This document shows positions 18,465-26,478 of a stretch of DNA of 36,672 nucleotides, one piece after another. This stretch comes from Piscirickettsiaceae bacterium CG07_land_8_20_14_0_80_44_28 (GTDB lineage Bacteria > Pseudomonadota > Gammaproteobacteria > Thiomicrospirales > Thiomicrospiraceae). The stretch lies in the NCBI GenBank assembly GCA_002779995.1, contig PEWX01000061.1:1-36672 (forward strand). Reading direction: 5' to 3'. A program made the position numbers and the translations under genes. Positions within the stretch are counted from its first letter, which is position 1, and every line of letters starts with the position of its first letter. Under the pieces are notes generated by a model. The model did no database searches, was not told where the DNA came from, and saw nothing but the letters and a program-made list of their open reading frames with translations.

Positions 18465-19149
18465 AGATTGGCTGAAAGGGAATTTCACTAATGGGATAAG
18501 GGGTTAAGTTTTGTAAATCCATTACGGTATTACCATCGCCGTTTTTTGATAGATTGTTCACGAAAATATGCGCTAATGGTAAGCCGGCTTTTTCAATCGC
18601 ACCCACCGTTAGTAAAGCATGGTTGAGACAACCGAGTCGATTACCAACCACCAAGATAAGGGGATATTGCAATTCCATCGCCAAGTCAATGTTTAGACCG
18701 TCAATGGCTAAAGGAGAGTAAATGCCGCCAGCACCCTCTACTAATGCAAAATGATGATCAGGTACTTGACAAGCAATCGCCAGATCTTTAATTGTAATAG
18801 GTTTTCCCCCTTGCTCTGAGGCTTGTTTAATCGCGCGAGCCGGTGAAATGGCGGCTTCGAACAAATAGGGGCAAATGGTCGGCAAGGATTCTATGTGATC
18901 TGTCGCTTGTTGGAGTTGTATGGCATCATCTGAATATAAAAGATTGTCTGTATTCCGTATGGCGCCAGAGGCGATGGGTTTTCGAGCAGAAATGGCCAGG
19001 CCTGGCCGTTTTTCTTGTAAAAAGCGGCCAAGCTGGCAGGCGACAAAGGTTTTGCCAATATCGGTATCGGTTCCTGTTATAAAAAAACCACCTGTTGGGG
19101 TGGTTTTGAGCCAATCTAGTAAGGGTGTATAAGCTGTCGACATTGCCAT
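18463..19149 (-). CDS. bioD: Dethiobiotin synthetase
   Basis: This enzyme closes the ureido ring of dethiobiotin from diaminopelargonic acid, CO2 and ATP, the penultimate step of biotin synthesis. The P-loop FITGTDTDIGKT (residues 23-34) and the substrate/ATP Lys in ARKPIASG (K57) are clear. VEGAGGIYSPL and the C-terminal FVNN nucleotide-base segment follow. The 228-residue length is typical, with a slightly long N-terminus; an in-frame ATG at 19143 is also possible. It follows purC by only 2 bases and should share its transcript. Palindrome A copy 3 is embedded in the coding sequence and encodes part of RPGLA (48-52), just before K57. bioA is 15 kb away. Confidence 0.95.
   Translation of the reverse strand: MAMSTAYTPLLDWLKTTPTGGFFITGTDTDIGKTFVACQLGRFLQEKRPGLAISARKPIASGAIRNTDNLLYSDDAIQLQQATDHIESLPTICPYLFEAAISPARAIKQASEQGGKPITIKDLAIACQVPDHHFALVEGAGGIYSPLAIDGLNIDLAMELQYPLILVVGNRLGCLNHALLTVGAIEKAGLPLAHIFVNNLSKNGDGNTVMDLQNLTPYPISEIPFQPI
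18996..19005. repeat. Palindrome A (CCAGGCCTGG), copy 3, inside bioD
   Basis: This is a perfect copy inside bioD. The flanks AAATGG and CCGTTTTT extend the symmetry to 11-bp arms with a single T-G pair. Read on the coding (minus) strand the frame is CCA GGC CTG G, giving PGLA. Confidence 0.85.
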
Positions 19150-19151
19150 CT

Positions 19152-20039
19152 TTAGGGGTTGTCCATCAGTCTTGATTGGGCTTCTTGATATTTTTGGAAA
19201 GTCATTTCCACAACGTCTTCAGGCAATTCAGGGCCAGGTGCTGTTTTATCCCAGTCTAAGGTTTCTAGGTAGTCACGGATAAATTGTTTATCAAAGCTTT
19301 CAGGGTTTTTGCCAACCTGATAGCTGTTGACTGGCCAAAAACGAGAACTATCCGGTGTTAAGGCTTCATCAATTAAATGGATAGTGCCATTTTCATCTTC
19401 ACCAAATTCAAATTTGGTATCTGCAATAATAATGCCGCGTTCAATCGCAAAGTCAGCAGCCATTTTGTATAGTGCTAAGCTGTAATCCCGTATCTTCTCT
19501 GCTTTTTCTTTGCCAATGCGTGCGACGACTTCATCAAAAGAGATATTTTCATCGTGCTGTCCTAATTCAGCCTTAGTGGATGGGGTGAATAGGGGCTGTG
19601 GAAGTTTTTCGGCTTTTTTTAACCCTTTTGGAAGGGCAATGCCGCAAACGGTTTGTTTCTTTTTGTATTCCTTCCAACCAGAGCCAACGAGATAGCCTCT
19701 CACGATAGCTTCTACAGGAAGGGGTCGGAGTTTGCGAACAATCATGGCGCGTCCGTCTAGTTGTAGCAATTCTTCAGGCGTTAGGATGTCAGCAAATTTA
19801 AGATCATCTGACAGTTGATTTGGCAGTATCGACTGAGCCTTATGCATCCAAAATTGTGCAGTCTCAGTGAGGATACGCCCTTTTCCCGGTATCGGTGTTG
19901 GCAAAACGACATCAAAAGCTGAAATTCGGTCGGTGGTGACAATTAATAGATGCTGGTCATCAATATCGTAAAGGTCTCGTACTTTACCCTTGTTGATTAG
20001 AGGCAAGCTGGTGAGAGAAGACTCAAAAAGAGGACGCAT
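19152..20039 (-). CDS. purC: SAICAR synthetase (purine biosynthesis)
   Basis: PurC joins aspartate to carboxyaminoimidazole ribotide using ATP in purine synthesis. The 295-residue protein begins with the ATP-binding KGKVRDLYDIDD and VTTDRISAFDVVL. PVEAIVRGYLVGSGWKEY, the Gly-rich substrate segment, and LIDEALTPDSSRFWP, which carries the acidic metal ligands, follow. The length matches the longer bacterial/yeast type rather than the ~237-residue E. coli form. It is the first gene of a two-gene operon with bioD. A 241-base divergent gap separates it from rpe and must hold both promoters. Confidence 0.96.
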   Translation of the reverse strand: MRPLFESSLTSLPLINKGKVRDLYDIDDQHLLIVTTDRISAFDVVLPTPIPGKGRILTETAQFWMHKAQSILPNQLSDDLKFADILTPEELLQLDGRAMIVRKLRPLPVEAIVRGYLVGSGWKEYKKKQTVCGIALPKGLKKAEKLPQPLFTPSTKAELGQHDENISFDEVVARIGKEKAEKIRDYSLALYKMAADFAIERGIIIADTKFEFGEDENGTIHLIDEALTPDSSRFWPVNSYQVGKNPESFDKQFIRDYLETLDWDKTAPGPELPEDVVEMTFQKYQEAQSRLMDNP

Positions 20040-20073
20040 AAAATACCCTAAGTTATGTTAGTTGGTGACAGGC

Positions 20074-20085
20074 CACTTTAAAGTG
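20074..20085. promoter_or_regulatory. 12-bp palindrome in the purC/rpe divergent region
   Basis: CACTTTAAAGTG is a perfect palindrome 35 bases before the purC start codon. It could be an operator for purC-bioD. It does not resemble the E. coli PurR box, and no regulator can be named. Confidence 0.3.
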
Positions 20086-20230
20086 AAGATCTCATAGCGA
20101 ATCGGCTAAAACACTATTGAGAATAAGACGATTTTAGCGCATCTTTGGATGGGGTAGGTGAGTTTTATTGGAACTTTATTGGCAATCCTGGCAATCGCGG
20201 AATGTTTTCTTTTTAAAAAAGGGGGAAGCC

Positions 20231-20239
20231 TGTTAAAAT
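20231..20239 (+). promoter_or_regulatory. Possible extended -10 of rpe
   Basis: TGTTAAAAT reads as an extended -10 (TG, one base, TAAAAT at 20234-20239). It lies 41 bases before the rpe ATG. No good -35 box is seen at normal spacing. Confidence 0.35.
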
Positions 20240-20280
20240 AGTTTAAATTTATTTTTGATATTAAAGAAAGGGTTTTGAAC

Positions 20281-20985
20281 ATGGCGAAAAAAGAAAATTG
20301 GATTGCACCATCAATTTTATCTGCAGACTTTGCACAACTTGGAAAGGATGTGAAAGATGTGATTGCAGCAGGTGCTGATGTAGTGCATTTTGATGTGATG
20401 GACAATCATTATGTCCCTAATTTAACCATTGGCCCTTTGGTCTGTGAGTCGCTAAAAAACTTTATGGATCGGGAGGGGGTTAAAGCGCCGATTGATGTGC
20501 ATTTGATGGTGAAGCCGGTTGATCGTATTATCCCTGACTTTGCATCAGCGGGTGCGGACTATATTACTTTTCATCCAGAAGCCTCTGAGCATGTTGACCG
20601 CTCATTGCAGTTAATCAAAGGTGAAGGTTGTAAAGCCGGGCTAGTCTTTAACCCTGCGACGTCTTTGAGTTATTTAGAGCACGTTATGGATAAGATTGAT
20701 ATGATTTTAATTATGTCGGTCAACCCCGGATTTGGTGGTCAAGCTTTTATTCCCCAAGCGTTAGAAAAATTAAAAGCCGTTCGACAAATGATTGATGCTT
20801 CCGGGCGTGATATTCGTTTAGAAATTGACGGTGGCGTGAAAGTGGAAAATATTGCAGAAGTTGCTGCGGCCGGGTGTGACACCTTTGTCTCTGGTTCTGG
20901 TATTTTTGGCAAGGCCAATGCGTCTGATGCTAATCGATACGATACCGTTATTCAGCAGATGCGAGAAGCGTTGGCTAACGCTTAA
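20281..20985 (+). CDS. rpe: Ribulose-phosphate 3-epimerase
   Basis: This enzyme interconverts ribulose-5-phosphate and xylulose-5-phosphate, the step before phosphoribulokinase in the Calvin cycle and part of the pentose phosphate pathway. The TIM-barrel landmarks are [10 protein letters not shown] (S11), the metal-binding [17 protein letters not shown] (H36, D38), HLMV and [15 protein letters not shown] and the phosphate-binding SGSGIFG complete the set. The GAAAGG site at 20266-20271 fits the ATG at 20281 (234 residues); an upstream in-frame TTG at 20275 is too close to it. It is followed by gph and the trp genes, a common gammaproteobacterial order. Confidence 0.96.
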   Translation: MAKKENWIAPSILSADFAQLGKDVKDVIAAGADVVHFDVMDNHYVPNLTIGPLVCESLKNFMDREGVKAPIDVHLMVKPVDRIIPDFASAGADYITFHPEASEHVDRSLQLIKGEGCKAGLVFNPATSLSYLEHVMDKIDMILIMSVNPGFGGQAFIPQALEKLKAVRQMIDASGRDIRLEIDGGVKVENIAEVAAAGCDTFVSGSGIFGKANASDANRYDTVIQQMREALANA

Positions 20986-21012
20986 GCCGTAAAGACTTGC
21001 GATTGAAGCCAT

Positions 21013-21037
21013 AAACGCCAGTCCAAACTGGCGTTTT
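21013..21037 (+). terminator. Hairpin between rpe and gph
   Basis: A perfect 10-bp stem, AAACGCCAGT (21013-21022) with ACTGGCGTTT (21027-21036), closes a CCAA tetraloop. The T tract is short (TTTT within and after the stem), so it may be a weak terminator or an mRNA-stabilising hairpin. Confidence 0.5.
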
Positions 21038-21092
21038 GCGTTCTAATCCCAACACCTTAATGGGCTTGGCCGCCAATAAAATGGAAAAAAAT

Positions 21093-21782
21093 ATGACACA
21101 ACAAAAAATTAAGCCCGAGTTCATTTTGATTGATTTAGATGGCACTCTTATTGATAGTGTGCCTGATTTAGCCTATTGCGTGGATGAAATGATGAAACAA
21201 CTCAATTTACCGACCCGCGGTGAAGCGGCTGTGCGTGACTGGGTTGGCAATGGGGTTCAGCGTTTAGTGGAAAGAGCGCTGGTCAATTCGGTAGAGGGGA
21301 TGCCGGAAGCATCATTGATGGATCAAGCTTATCCTATTTTCCTTGATTTATACCAAGTTAATACGTCTCAAAGAAGCCGTGTCTATGATGGCGTAGTAGA
21401 AGGTATCGAATGGATGAAGGCTCAAGGGTATGGCGTGTCTTGTGTCACCAATAAAGCAGAAGCTTTTACGGTGCCGTTGTTGAAAGATAAAGGTTTGTAT
21501 GATTATTTTGAAGTGGTGGTTTCTGGTGATACCTGTGCTGAGAAAAAGCCTCATCCGATGCCACTGCTTTATGCCGCCGAAAAGTTGGGGATTGCACCTG
21601 AAAACGCACTGATGATTGGAGATTCTCAATCTGATGTTAAGGCTGCACGTGCCGCCGGCTTTGATATTTTTTGTATGACTTATGGCTATAACCATGGTGA
21701 AGATATTCGCAACTATCAACCCGATGCGGTGATGGATTCTTTTATGGAATTGCCAGACTACTTAGCTGCAAAGTCATTCTGA
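21093..21782 (+). CDS. gph: Phosphoglycolate phosphatase, HAD family
   Basis: This enzyme dephosphorylates 2-phosphoglycolate, the toxic product of RuBisCO oxygenation and of DNA repair. The HAD motifs are complete. DLDGTLIDS has nucleophile D14 and acid D16. TNKAEAF carries motif II Thr, KKPHPMPL motif III Lys, and MIGDSQSDVKAA the acidic motif IV. An alpha-helical cap lies between motifs I and II. Four in-frame starts exist (TTG 21036, ATG 21060, 21081, 21093). The TTG is inside a hairpin, and only the last ATG has an A/G-rich site (GGAAAA) at suitable spacing, so I chose 229 residues. The annotation relies on family, the rpe neighbour and the likely autotrophic lifestyle; related HAD phosphatases differ in substrate. 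Confidence 0.88.
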   Translation: MTQQKIKPEFILIDLDGTLIDSVPDLAYCVDEMMKQLNLPTRGEAAVRDWVGNGVQRLVERALVNSVEGMPEASLMDQAYPIFLDLYQVNTSQRSRVYDGVVEGIEWMKAQGYGVSCVTNKAEAFTVPLLKDKGLYDYFEVVVSGDTCAEKKPHPMPLLYAAEKLGIAPENALMIGDSQSDVKAARAAGFDIFCMTYGYNHGEDIRNYQPDAVMDSFMELPDYLAAKSF

Positions 21783-21801
21783 AGCCAAGGGAGTGACCTG
21801 A

Positions 21802-21939
21802 ATGAAATCGTTTTTAAAAGCCTTTTTAATCCTATTGACGAAGCCTTTTTGGTGCTCTATGACAGGTCTTTATCAAACGATTCAGTTAAGAAAGTTTGTT
21901 CGGAAATCTGCGCTAACGCCAGCAAAAGAAGGGGGGTAA
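21802..21939 (+). CDS. Possible 45-residue small protein between gph and trpE
   Basis: An ATG at 21802 is preceded by AAGGGAG at 7-8 bases and opens 45 codons ending in TAA at 21939, two bases before the trpE start. The product [20 protein letters not shown]... is hydrophobic at residues 4-20 and then basic ([13 protein letters not shown]), like a small single-pass membrane peptide. Its last codons (GAA GGG GGG) form the trpE ribosome binding site, so its translation would be coupled to trpE. It contains a single Trp (residue 17), unlike a classic trp leader with tandem Trp codons. I do not recognise a family. Conservation alone can decide whether it is made. Confidence 0.5.
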   Translation: MKSFLKAFLILLTKPFWCSMTGLYQTIQLRKFVRKSALTPAKEGG

Positions 21940-21941
21940 AA

Positions 21942-23447
21942 ATGACTGATGCGCATTTTGCCGACTTGTTTATGCAGGGGTATAAAACCGCACCAGTGAT
22001 GCGAACCATCTTGTCGGATTATGATACCCCTTTAAGTGTTTATCATAAGGTCGCAAATCAACCCAATAGTTATTTATTTGAGTCGGTTCAGGGCGGAGAT
22101 AAATGGGGTCGTTACTCCATTATTGGCTTGCCTTGTGCCAAGCGATTGGAAATTATCGGCAATCAAGTGTCTTTATTTGATGGCGATCAATTGATCGAAC
22201 AACAAATGTCAGATGATCCTTTGGCTTGGGTGGCGGCTTTTCAGTCTCGTTTTAACGTTTATGAGCCAGCAGGATTGCCTGTCTTTACCGGTGGGTTGGT
22301 TGGGTATTTCGGTTATGACACCGTTCGTTATATTGAACCCCGTCTACGTCATTCTCAGCCTGAAAAGGATGATATTGAAGCGGCCGATATTCAGCTGTTG
22401 GTATCGGAAGAAATCGTGGTTTTCGATAATTTAAGTGGTCAGGTTCATGTCATTGTGCATGCCGACTTGGCGCAACAAAATGCTTATTCAAAAGCAGAAT
22501 CGCGTGTCGTTGAAATTGCCAAGATGATTAGTCAACCGATGATGATGCCAAATGATCTGCCTCAAGCAGAGGCGTTAACGGAACAAGATTTTGTGTCCAG
22601 CTTTGGCGAGCAAGCGTTTAAAGAAGCGGTTGGCAAGATTAAAGACTATATCCTTGCCGGCGATGCTATGCAGGTTGTGATTTCACAGCAAATGTCAGTT
22701 GATTTTGATGCAGCACCAATCGATTTATATCGGGCATTACGCTATCTCAACCCTTCTCCTTATATGTTTTTTGTAGATTTAGGGCATTTGCAAATCGTCG
22801 GTTCATCCCCTGAAATTTTGGTGCGACTGGAAGATAACACCGTTACCGTTAGGCCGATTGCCGGAACACGGCGTCGTGGATTGACCCCGGAAAAGGATCA
22901 CGCATTAGAAGTGGATTTGCTATCCGATCCAAAAGAGTTGGCGGAACATTTAATGTTGATTGATTTGGGGCGAAATGATGTTGGACGTATTGCCCAAGTC
23001 GGTTCGGTTGAGTTGACTGAAAAAATGATTGTAGAACGCTATTCACATGTCATGCATATTGTTTCAAATGTGAATGGGCAAGCCAAGCCCGGTATGTCTT
23101 CTTTGGATGTGTTGAGGGCAACATTTCCCGCCGGAACGGTTTCTGGCGCGCCGAAAATTCGAGCCATGGAAATCATTGATGAGCTAGAGCCGGTAAAACG
23201 TGGCGTTTATGCTGGAGCAGTCGGCTATTTAGGGTGGCATGGCAATATGGATACGGCCATTGCGATTCGCACAGCGGTGATTAAAGATGGCCGTTTGTTT
23301 GTACAAGCCGGTGCAGGGGTGGTCGCTGACTCAGTTCCTCAGTCAGAATGGGATGAAACCTTAAATAAAGGGCGAGCTATCTTTAAAGCGGCAGAGTTTG
23401 TTACAAAAGGTTTAAAAACCGATAATCCTGATGTTGGACATCGTTGA
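21942..23447 (+). CDS. trpE: Anthranilate synthase component I
   Basis: TrpE converts chorismate and ammonia to anthranilate, the first step of tryptophan synthesis, with TrpG supplying ammonia. The frame is open from 21849, but GGGGGG just before the ATG at 21942 gives a good site, and [10 protein letters not shown] is a normal N-terminus, so 501 residues are likely. The N-terminal [10 protein letters not shown] corresponds to the tryptophan feedback-binding LLES region. The chorismate-binding domain shows [25 protein letters not shown] and [18 protein letters not shown]. Tryptophan inhibition is inferred from family. It is 23 bases upstream of trpG in a trpE-trpG-trpD-trpC order. Confidence 0.96.
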   Translation: MTDAHFADLFMQGYKTAPVMRTILSDYDTPLSVYHKVANQPNSYLFESVQGGDKWGRYSIIGLPCAKRLEIIGNQVSLFDGDQLIEQQMSDDPLAWVAAFQSRFNVYEPAGLPVFTGGLVGYFGYDTVRYIEPRLRHSQPEKDDIEAADIQLLVSEEIVVFDNLSGQVHVIVHADLAQQNAYSKAESRVVEIAKMISQPMMMPNDLPQAEALTEQDFVSSFGEQAFKEAVGKIKDYILAGDAMQVVISQQMSVDFDAAPIDLYRALRYLNPSPYMFFVDLGHLQIVGSSPEILVRLEDNTVTVRPIAGTRRRGLTPEKDHALEVDLLSDPKELAEHLMLIDLGRNDVGRIAQVGSVELTEKMIVERYSHVMHIVSNVNGQAKPGMSSLDVLRATFPAGTVSGAPKIRAMEIIDELEPVKRGVYAGAVGYLGWHGNMDTAIAIRTAVIKDGRLFVQAGAGVVADSVPQSEWDETLNKGRAIFKAAEFVTKGLKTDNPDVGHR

Positions 23448-23470
23448 TAGGCAAAGGAAGATAAAACAGC

Positions 23471-24061
23471 ATGTTATTAATGATTGATAATTACGATTCT
23501 TTTACCTATAACCTAGTGCAGTATTTTGGTGAATTAGGGCAAGATGTACACGTCCACCGCAATGATCAGATTGATATTGAAAGTATTGAAACTCTTGCAC
23601 CTGATTATTTGGTGATCTCTCCGGGTCCTTGCACCCCAAGTGAAGCAGGTATTTCGATTGCGGCCATTCAACATTTTGCGGGTAAGATACCCATTTTAGG
23701 TGTTTGTTTGGGGCACCAAAGTATTGGCCAAGCGTTTGGTGGGCGGATTGTCCGCGCGAAACAGGTCATGCATGGTAAAACCTCGCCCGTTTATCATCAT
23801 AACCTTGGGGTGTTTCAAGGGTTGCCAAATCCGGTGGAGACGACGCGATATCATTCACTGGTTATTGAGCAACAAAGCTTGCCGGACTGTTTGGAAGTTA
23901 CCGCTTGGACGCAATTGCCTAATGGGGATAGAGACGAAATTATGGGTGTTCGGCATAAAACCTTGGCGATTGAAGGAGTGCAATTTCATCCAGAATCCAT
24001 TTTGACCGAACAAGGCCACGCCATGTTAAAAAATTTTTTAGCGCAAAAAGACGCGCAATAA
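23471..24061 (+). CDS. trpG: Anthranilate synthase component II (glutamine amidotransferase)
   Basis: This class I glutamine amidotransferase releases ammonia from glutamine for TrpE. In many bacteria the same protein also serves PabB. The catalytic triad is visible: C79 in GVCLGHQ, then H173 and E175 in VQFHPES. The N-terminal [16 protein letters not shown] and the oxyanion loop [11 protein letters not shown] are the conserved family marks. At 196 residues it is a free-standing subunit, not fused to TrpE or TrpD. It lies 23 bases after trpE and 19 bases before trpD, consistent with one transcript. Confidence 0.96.
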   Translation: MLLMIDNYDSFTYNLVQYFGELGQDVHVHRNDQIDIESIETLAPDYLVISPGPCTPSEAGISIAAIQHFAGKIPILGVCLGHQSIGQAFGGRIVRAKQVMHGKTSPVYHHNLGVFQGLPNPVETTRYHSLVIEQQSLPDCLEVTAWTQLPNGDRDEIMGVRHKTLAIEGVQFHPESILTEQGHAMLKNFLAQKDAQ

Positions 24062-24080
24062 GCAACTGTTAGGACTTGCC

Positions 24081-25115
24081 ATGCAATTAAGAGATGCACT
24101 TGAACAATTATTAAAGGGTGAAGATTTAACCACGCAACAGATGCGTGATGTGATGCAAATGTTAATGTCTGGAATCGCAACCCCTGCACAGATAGCGGCC
24201 ATTTTAATTGCCCTTCGCGCCAAGGGGGAGACGGTAATAGAAATAACGGCTGCGGCATCGGTTATGCGATCACTGGCAACCCCGGTACATATCACCCAAC
24301 GCACCCATTTAGTCGATACTTGTGGGACTGGGGGCGATGGCGCAAACACCTTTAATATCTCAACCGCTTCCGCTTTTGTGGCGGCGGCTGCAGGTGCTAA
24401 GGTTGCAAAACATGGCAGTCGTTCAGTGTCCAGTCAATCTGGCAGCGCGGACTTGTTGGAGCAAGCGGGCGTGAATTTGGAACTGGCACCGGAACAGGTG
24501 GCAGAGTGTGTGGAGACCTTAGGGGTCGGTTTTATGTATGCACCCGCCCATCATAGCGCGATGAAACATGTCATCGGTGTCCGTCGAGAAATCGGTGTTA
24601 GAACCGTCTTTAATTTATTAGGTCCTTTAACCAATCCGGCACAAGCGCCCGCTCAAGTATTGGGTGTATACGATGTGAAATTATTAGTGCCGTTTGCCGA
24701 AGTCCTTAAAAAATTAGGCTCCCAGCATGTGATGATCGTGCATGCTCAGGATGGCTTGGATGAGATTAGTATTGCCGGTATAACCGATGTTGCAGAGCTT
24801 AAAGATGGCGTGATCCGTCAATGGCAAATTAACCCTGCTGATTTTGGCGTTCATCATCAAGATTTGAGCGAGCTGAAAATTGAGTCTGCGGCAGACAGTC
24901 TTCAGATTATTGAAGCGGTTTTTGCAAATAATCATCCTGCGGCAGTTGATATCGTCTGTTTAAATGCCGGTGCTTCTATTTATGTTTCCGGTATAGCCAA
25001 CCAATATTCACAAGGGATTCAGATGGCCAGAGATGTCATTGCCAATGGTCAGGCACAGACTTTGTTTCATCGTTTTATAGAAGAAACAAACCAATTACCC
25101 CCTTCTAACCCTTAA
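24081..25115 (+). CDS. trpD: Anthranilate phosphoribosyltransferase
   Basis: TrpD transfers phosphoribose from PRPP to anthranilate, the second dedicated step of tryptophan synthesis. The PRPP-binding loop DTCGTGGDGANTFNIST is complete, followed by KHGSRSVSSQSGSADLLE and the anthranilate-side HHSAMKHV. GVRTVFNLLGPLTNPA is the next conserved block. The acidic metal-binding GLDEIS follows. The length of 344 residues is normal. It is preceded by trpG and followed after 69 bases by trpC; palindrome A copy 4 fills the middle of that gap. Confidence 0.97.
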   Translation: MQLRDALEQLLKGEDLTTQQMRDVMQMLMSGIATPAQIAAILIALRAKGETVIEITAAASVMRSLATPVHITQRTHLVDTCGTGGDGANTFNISTASAFVAAAAGAKVAKHGSRSVSSQSGSADLLEQAGVNLELAPEQVAECVETLGVGFMYAPAHHSAMKHVIGVRREIGVRTVFNLLGPLTNPAQAPAQVLGVYDVKLLVPFAEVLKKLGSQHVMIVHAQDGLDEISIAGITDVAELKDGVIRQWQINPADFGVHHQDLSELKIESAADSLQIIEAVFANNHPAAVDIVCLNAGASIYVSGIANQYSQGIQMARDVIANGQAQTLFHRFIEETNQLPPSNP

Positions 25116-25126
25116 AAATAACCGAA

Positions 25127-25148
25127 AAATACCCAGGCCTGGGTATTT
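25127..25148. repeat. Palindrome A copy 4, extended to a 22-bp perfect palindrome
   Basis: The CCAGGCCTGG core (25133-25142) is extended on both sides, AAATAC on the left and GTATTT on the right, into 11-bp perfect arms. It lies between trpD and trpC, and the core ends 42 bases before the trpC start. No long T tract follows, so it is not a normal terminator. Confidence 0.85.
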
Positions 25149-25184
25149 ATATCGACCATGAGCCTATTGATTAGAGAAAAAACC

Positions 25185-25991
25185 ATGACGCAAACACCTG
25201 ACATTCTAAAGAAAATCATTTTCCGTAAGCTAGAAGAAATACAAGCAGGTTGCGAACGCATTCCGTTAAGAGAGATGAAACAAAAAGCATTGATGATGGC
25301 AACCTCTCCCACGCGAGGGTTTGCCGATGCCATGCAAGCAAAGTTGGAAGCTGGGCAATCGGCGGTGATTGCGGAAATCAAAAAAGCCTCGCCGAGCAAA
25401 GGGGTGTTACGCGACCCGTTTGACCCGGTTGAGATTGCCAAAAGTTATGAAGCACATGGCGCTGCTTGTTTATCGGTGTTAACCGACCAAGATTTCTTTC
25501 AAGGTTCGAATACATATTTGCAACAGGTTCATGACGCCGTAGGCTTGCCGATTATTCGTAAAGATTTTATCGTCGATGACTATCAAGTGTATGAAGCACG
25601 CGTGATCGGTGCGGATTGTATTTTATTGATTGCGGCAGCCATTGGCGATGCTCAGATGTCAGAACTCACAGAAACGGCATTACATTTGGGGATGGATGTT
25701 CTCATTGAAGTGCATAATGAAGAAGAGATGGAACGCGCATTACGCTTGCCTTTGCCGATGATTGGCATCAATAACCGCGATTTGCATACATTTGATGTGT
25801 CATTGGAGACCACCATTCGCATGCTGGAGATGATTGAGGATGATCGAATCGTGGTGACAGAAAGTGGTATTTTAACGCCAGAAGATGTGATGATAATGCG
25901 TCAACATCAGGTCAATAGTTTCTTGGTGGGAGAGGCTTTTATGCGCGCAGATAATCCCGGTGAGAAGTTGGCTGAACTCTTTAGTTTGTAA
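25185..25991 (+). CDS. trpC: Indole-3-glycerol phosphate synthase
   Basis: TrpC closes the indole ring, making indole-3-glycerol phosphate from CdRP. Conserved elements are [51 protein letters not shown] and [11 protein letters not shown]. The upstream in-frame ATG (25158) lacks a ribosome site; the ATG at 25185, preceded by GAGAAAAAA, is preferred and gives 268 residues. It is a single-function enzyme, without the PRA isomerase fusion seen in enterobacteria. trpF, trpB and trpA are not in this window. Confidence 0.96.
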   Translation: MTQTPDILKKIIFRKLEEIQAGCERIPLREMKQKALMMATSPTRGFADAMQAKLEAGQSAVIAEIKKASPSKGVLRDPFDPVEIAKSYEAHGAACLSVLTDQDFFQGSNTYLQQVHDAVGLPIIRKDFIVDDYQVYEARVIGADCILLIAAAIGDAQMSELTETALHLGMDVLIEVHNEEEMERALRLPLPMIGINNRDLHTFDVSLETTIRMLEMIEDDRIVVTESGILTPEDVMIMRQHQVNSFLVGEAFMRADNPGEKLAELFSL

Positions 25992-26088
25992 TTTGATCCT
26001 GTTCTTTAAACTATATTATTTATGTCTTTGATTTCTCAAATCTATCAGGTATTCTAGATGACGGACTAACCAAAAAAGGAGTCTGGAA

Positions 26089-26463
26089 ATGAGAAAGACA
26101 ATTGCAATGAGTGTATTACTATCACTGATGAGTATTTTTATGCTACCCGTTCAGGCAGCAATGTTGAATACACAACAATTAGTTGAAAAACAGTCAATGG
26201 ATTCAGAGCGGGTTACTTTGAGCGCGATGATGCAACGTGCTGATGTGCAGGCACAGATGATTGAGATGGGCGTGACGCCTGCAGATGTTCAACAGCGTAT
26301 GGCCGCTTTAACGGATGCAGAAGTCGCACAATTGGATCATCAGATGGGGCAAATCCCCGCTGGTGCCGATGCGCTTGGGATTCTGTTATTGCTATTTATT
26401 GTATTTATCGTGACCGATGCGGTGGGTGCGACGGATATCTTTGACTTTGTTGATCCCATTTAA
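26089..26463 (+). CDS. PA2779-family small secreted/membrane protein
   Basis: The 124-residue protein has an N-terminal signal peptide ending near PVQAAM (about residue 24). An amphipathic helical middle follows, with MIEMGVTPADVQQRMAALTDAEVAQLDHQMGQIPAG. A hydrophobic C-terminal segment, ALGILLLLFIVFIVTDAVGATDIFDFV, ends it. This is the layout of the PA2779 family of Pseudomonas and relatives, which has no established function. AAGGAG lies 7 bases before the ATG. The next gene encodes the partner PA2778-type peptidase-like lipoprotein, as in Pseudomonas, which supports the call. A terminator-like hairpin follows its stop and overlaps the start of that partner. Confidence 0.85.
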   Translation: MRKTIAMSVLLSLMSIFMLPVQAAMLNTQQLVEKQSMDSERVTLSAMMQRADVQAQMIEMGVTPADVQQRMAALTDAEVAQLDHQMGQIPAGADALGILLLLFIVFIVTDAVGATDIFDFVDPI

Positions 26464-26478
26464 TGCGTCGCACATAAA

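Noticed and set aside
21783-21941. A classical trp attenuator before trpE
   Set aside because: The small ORF has just one Trp codon, and no alternative hairpins or T-tract terminator are visible in the gap.
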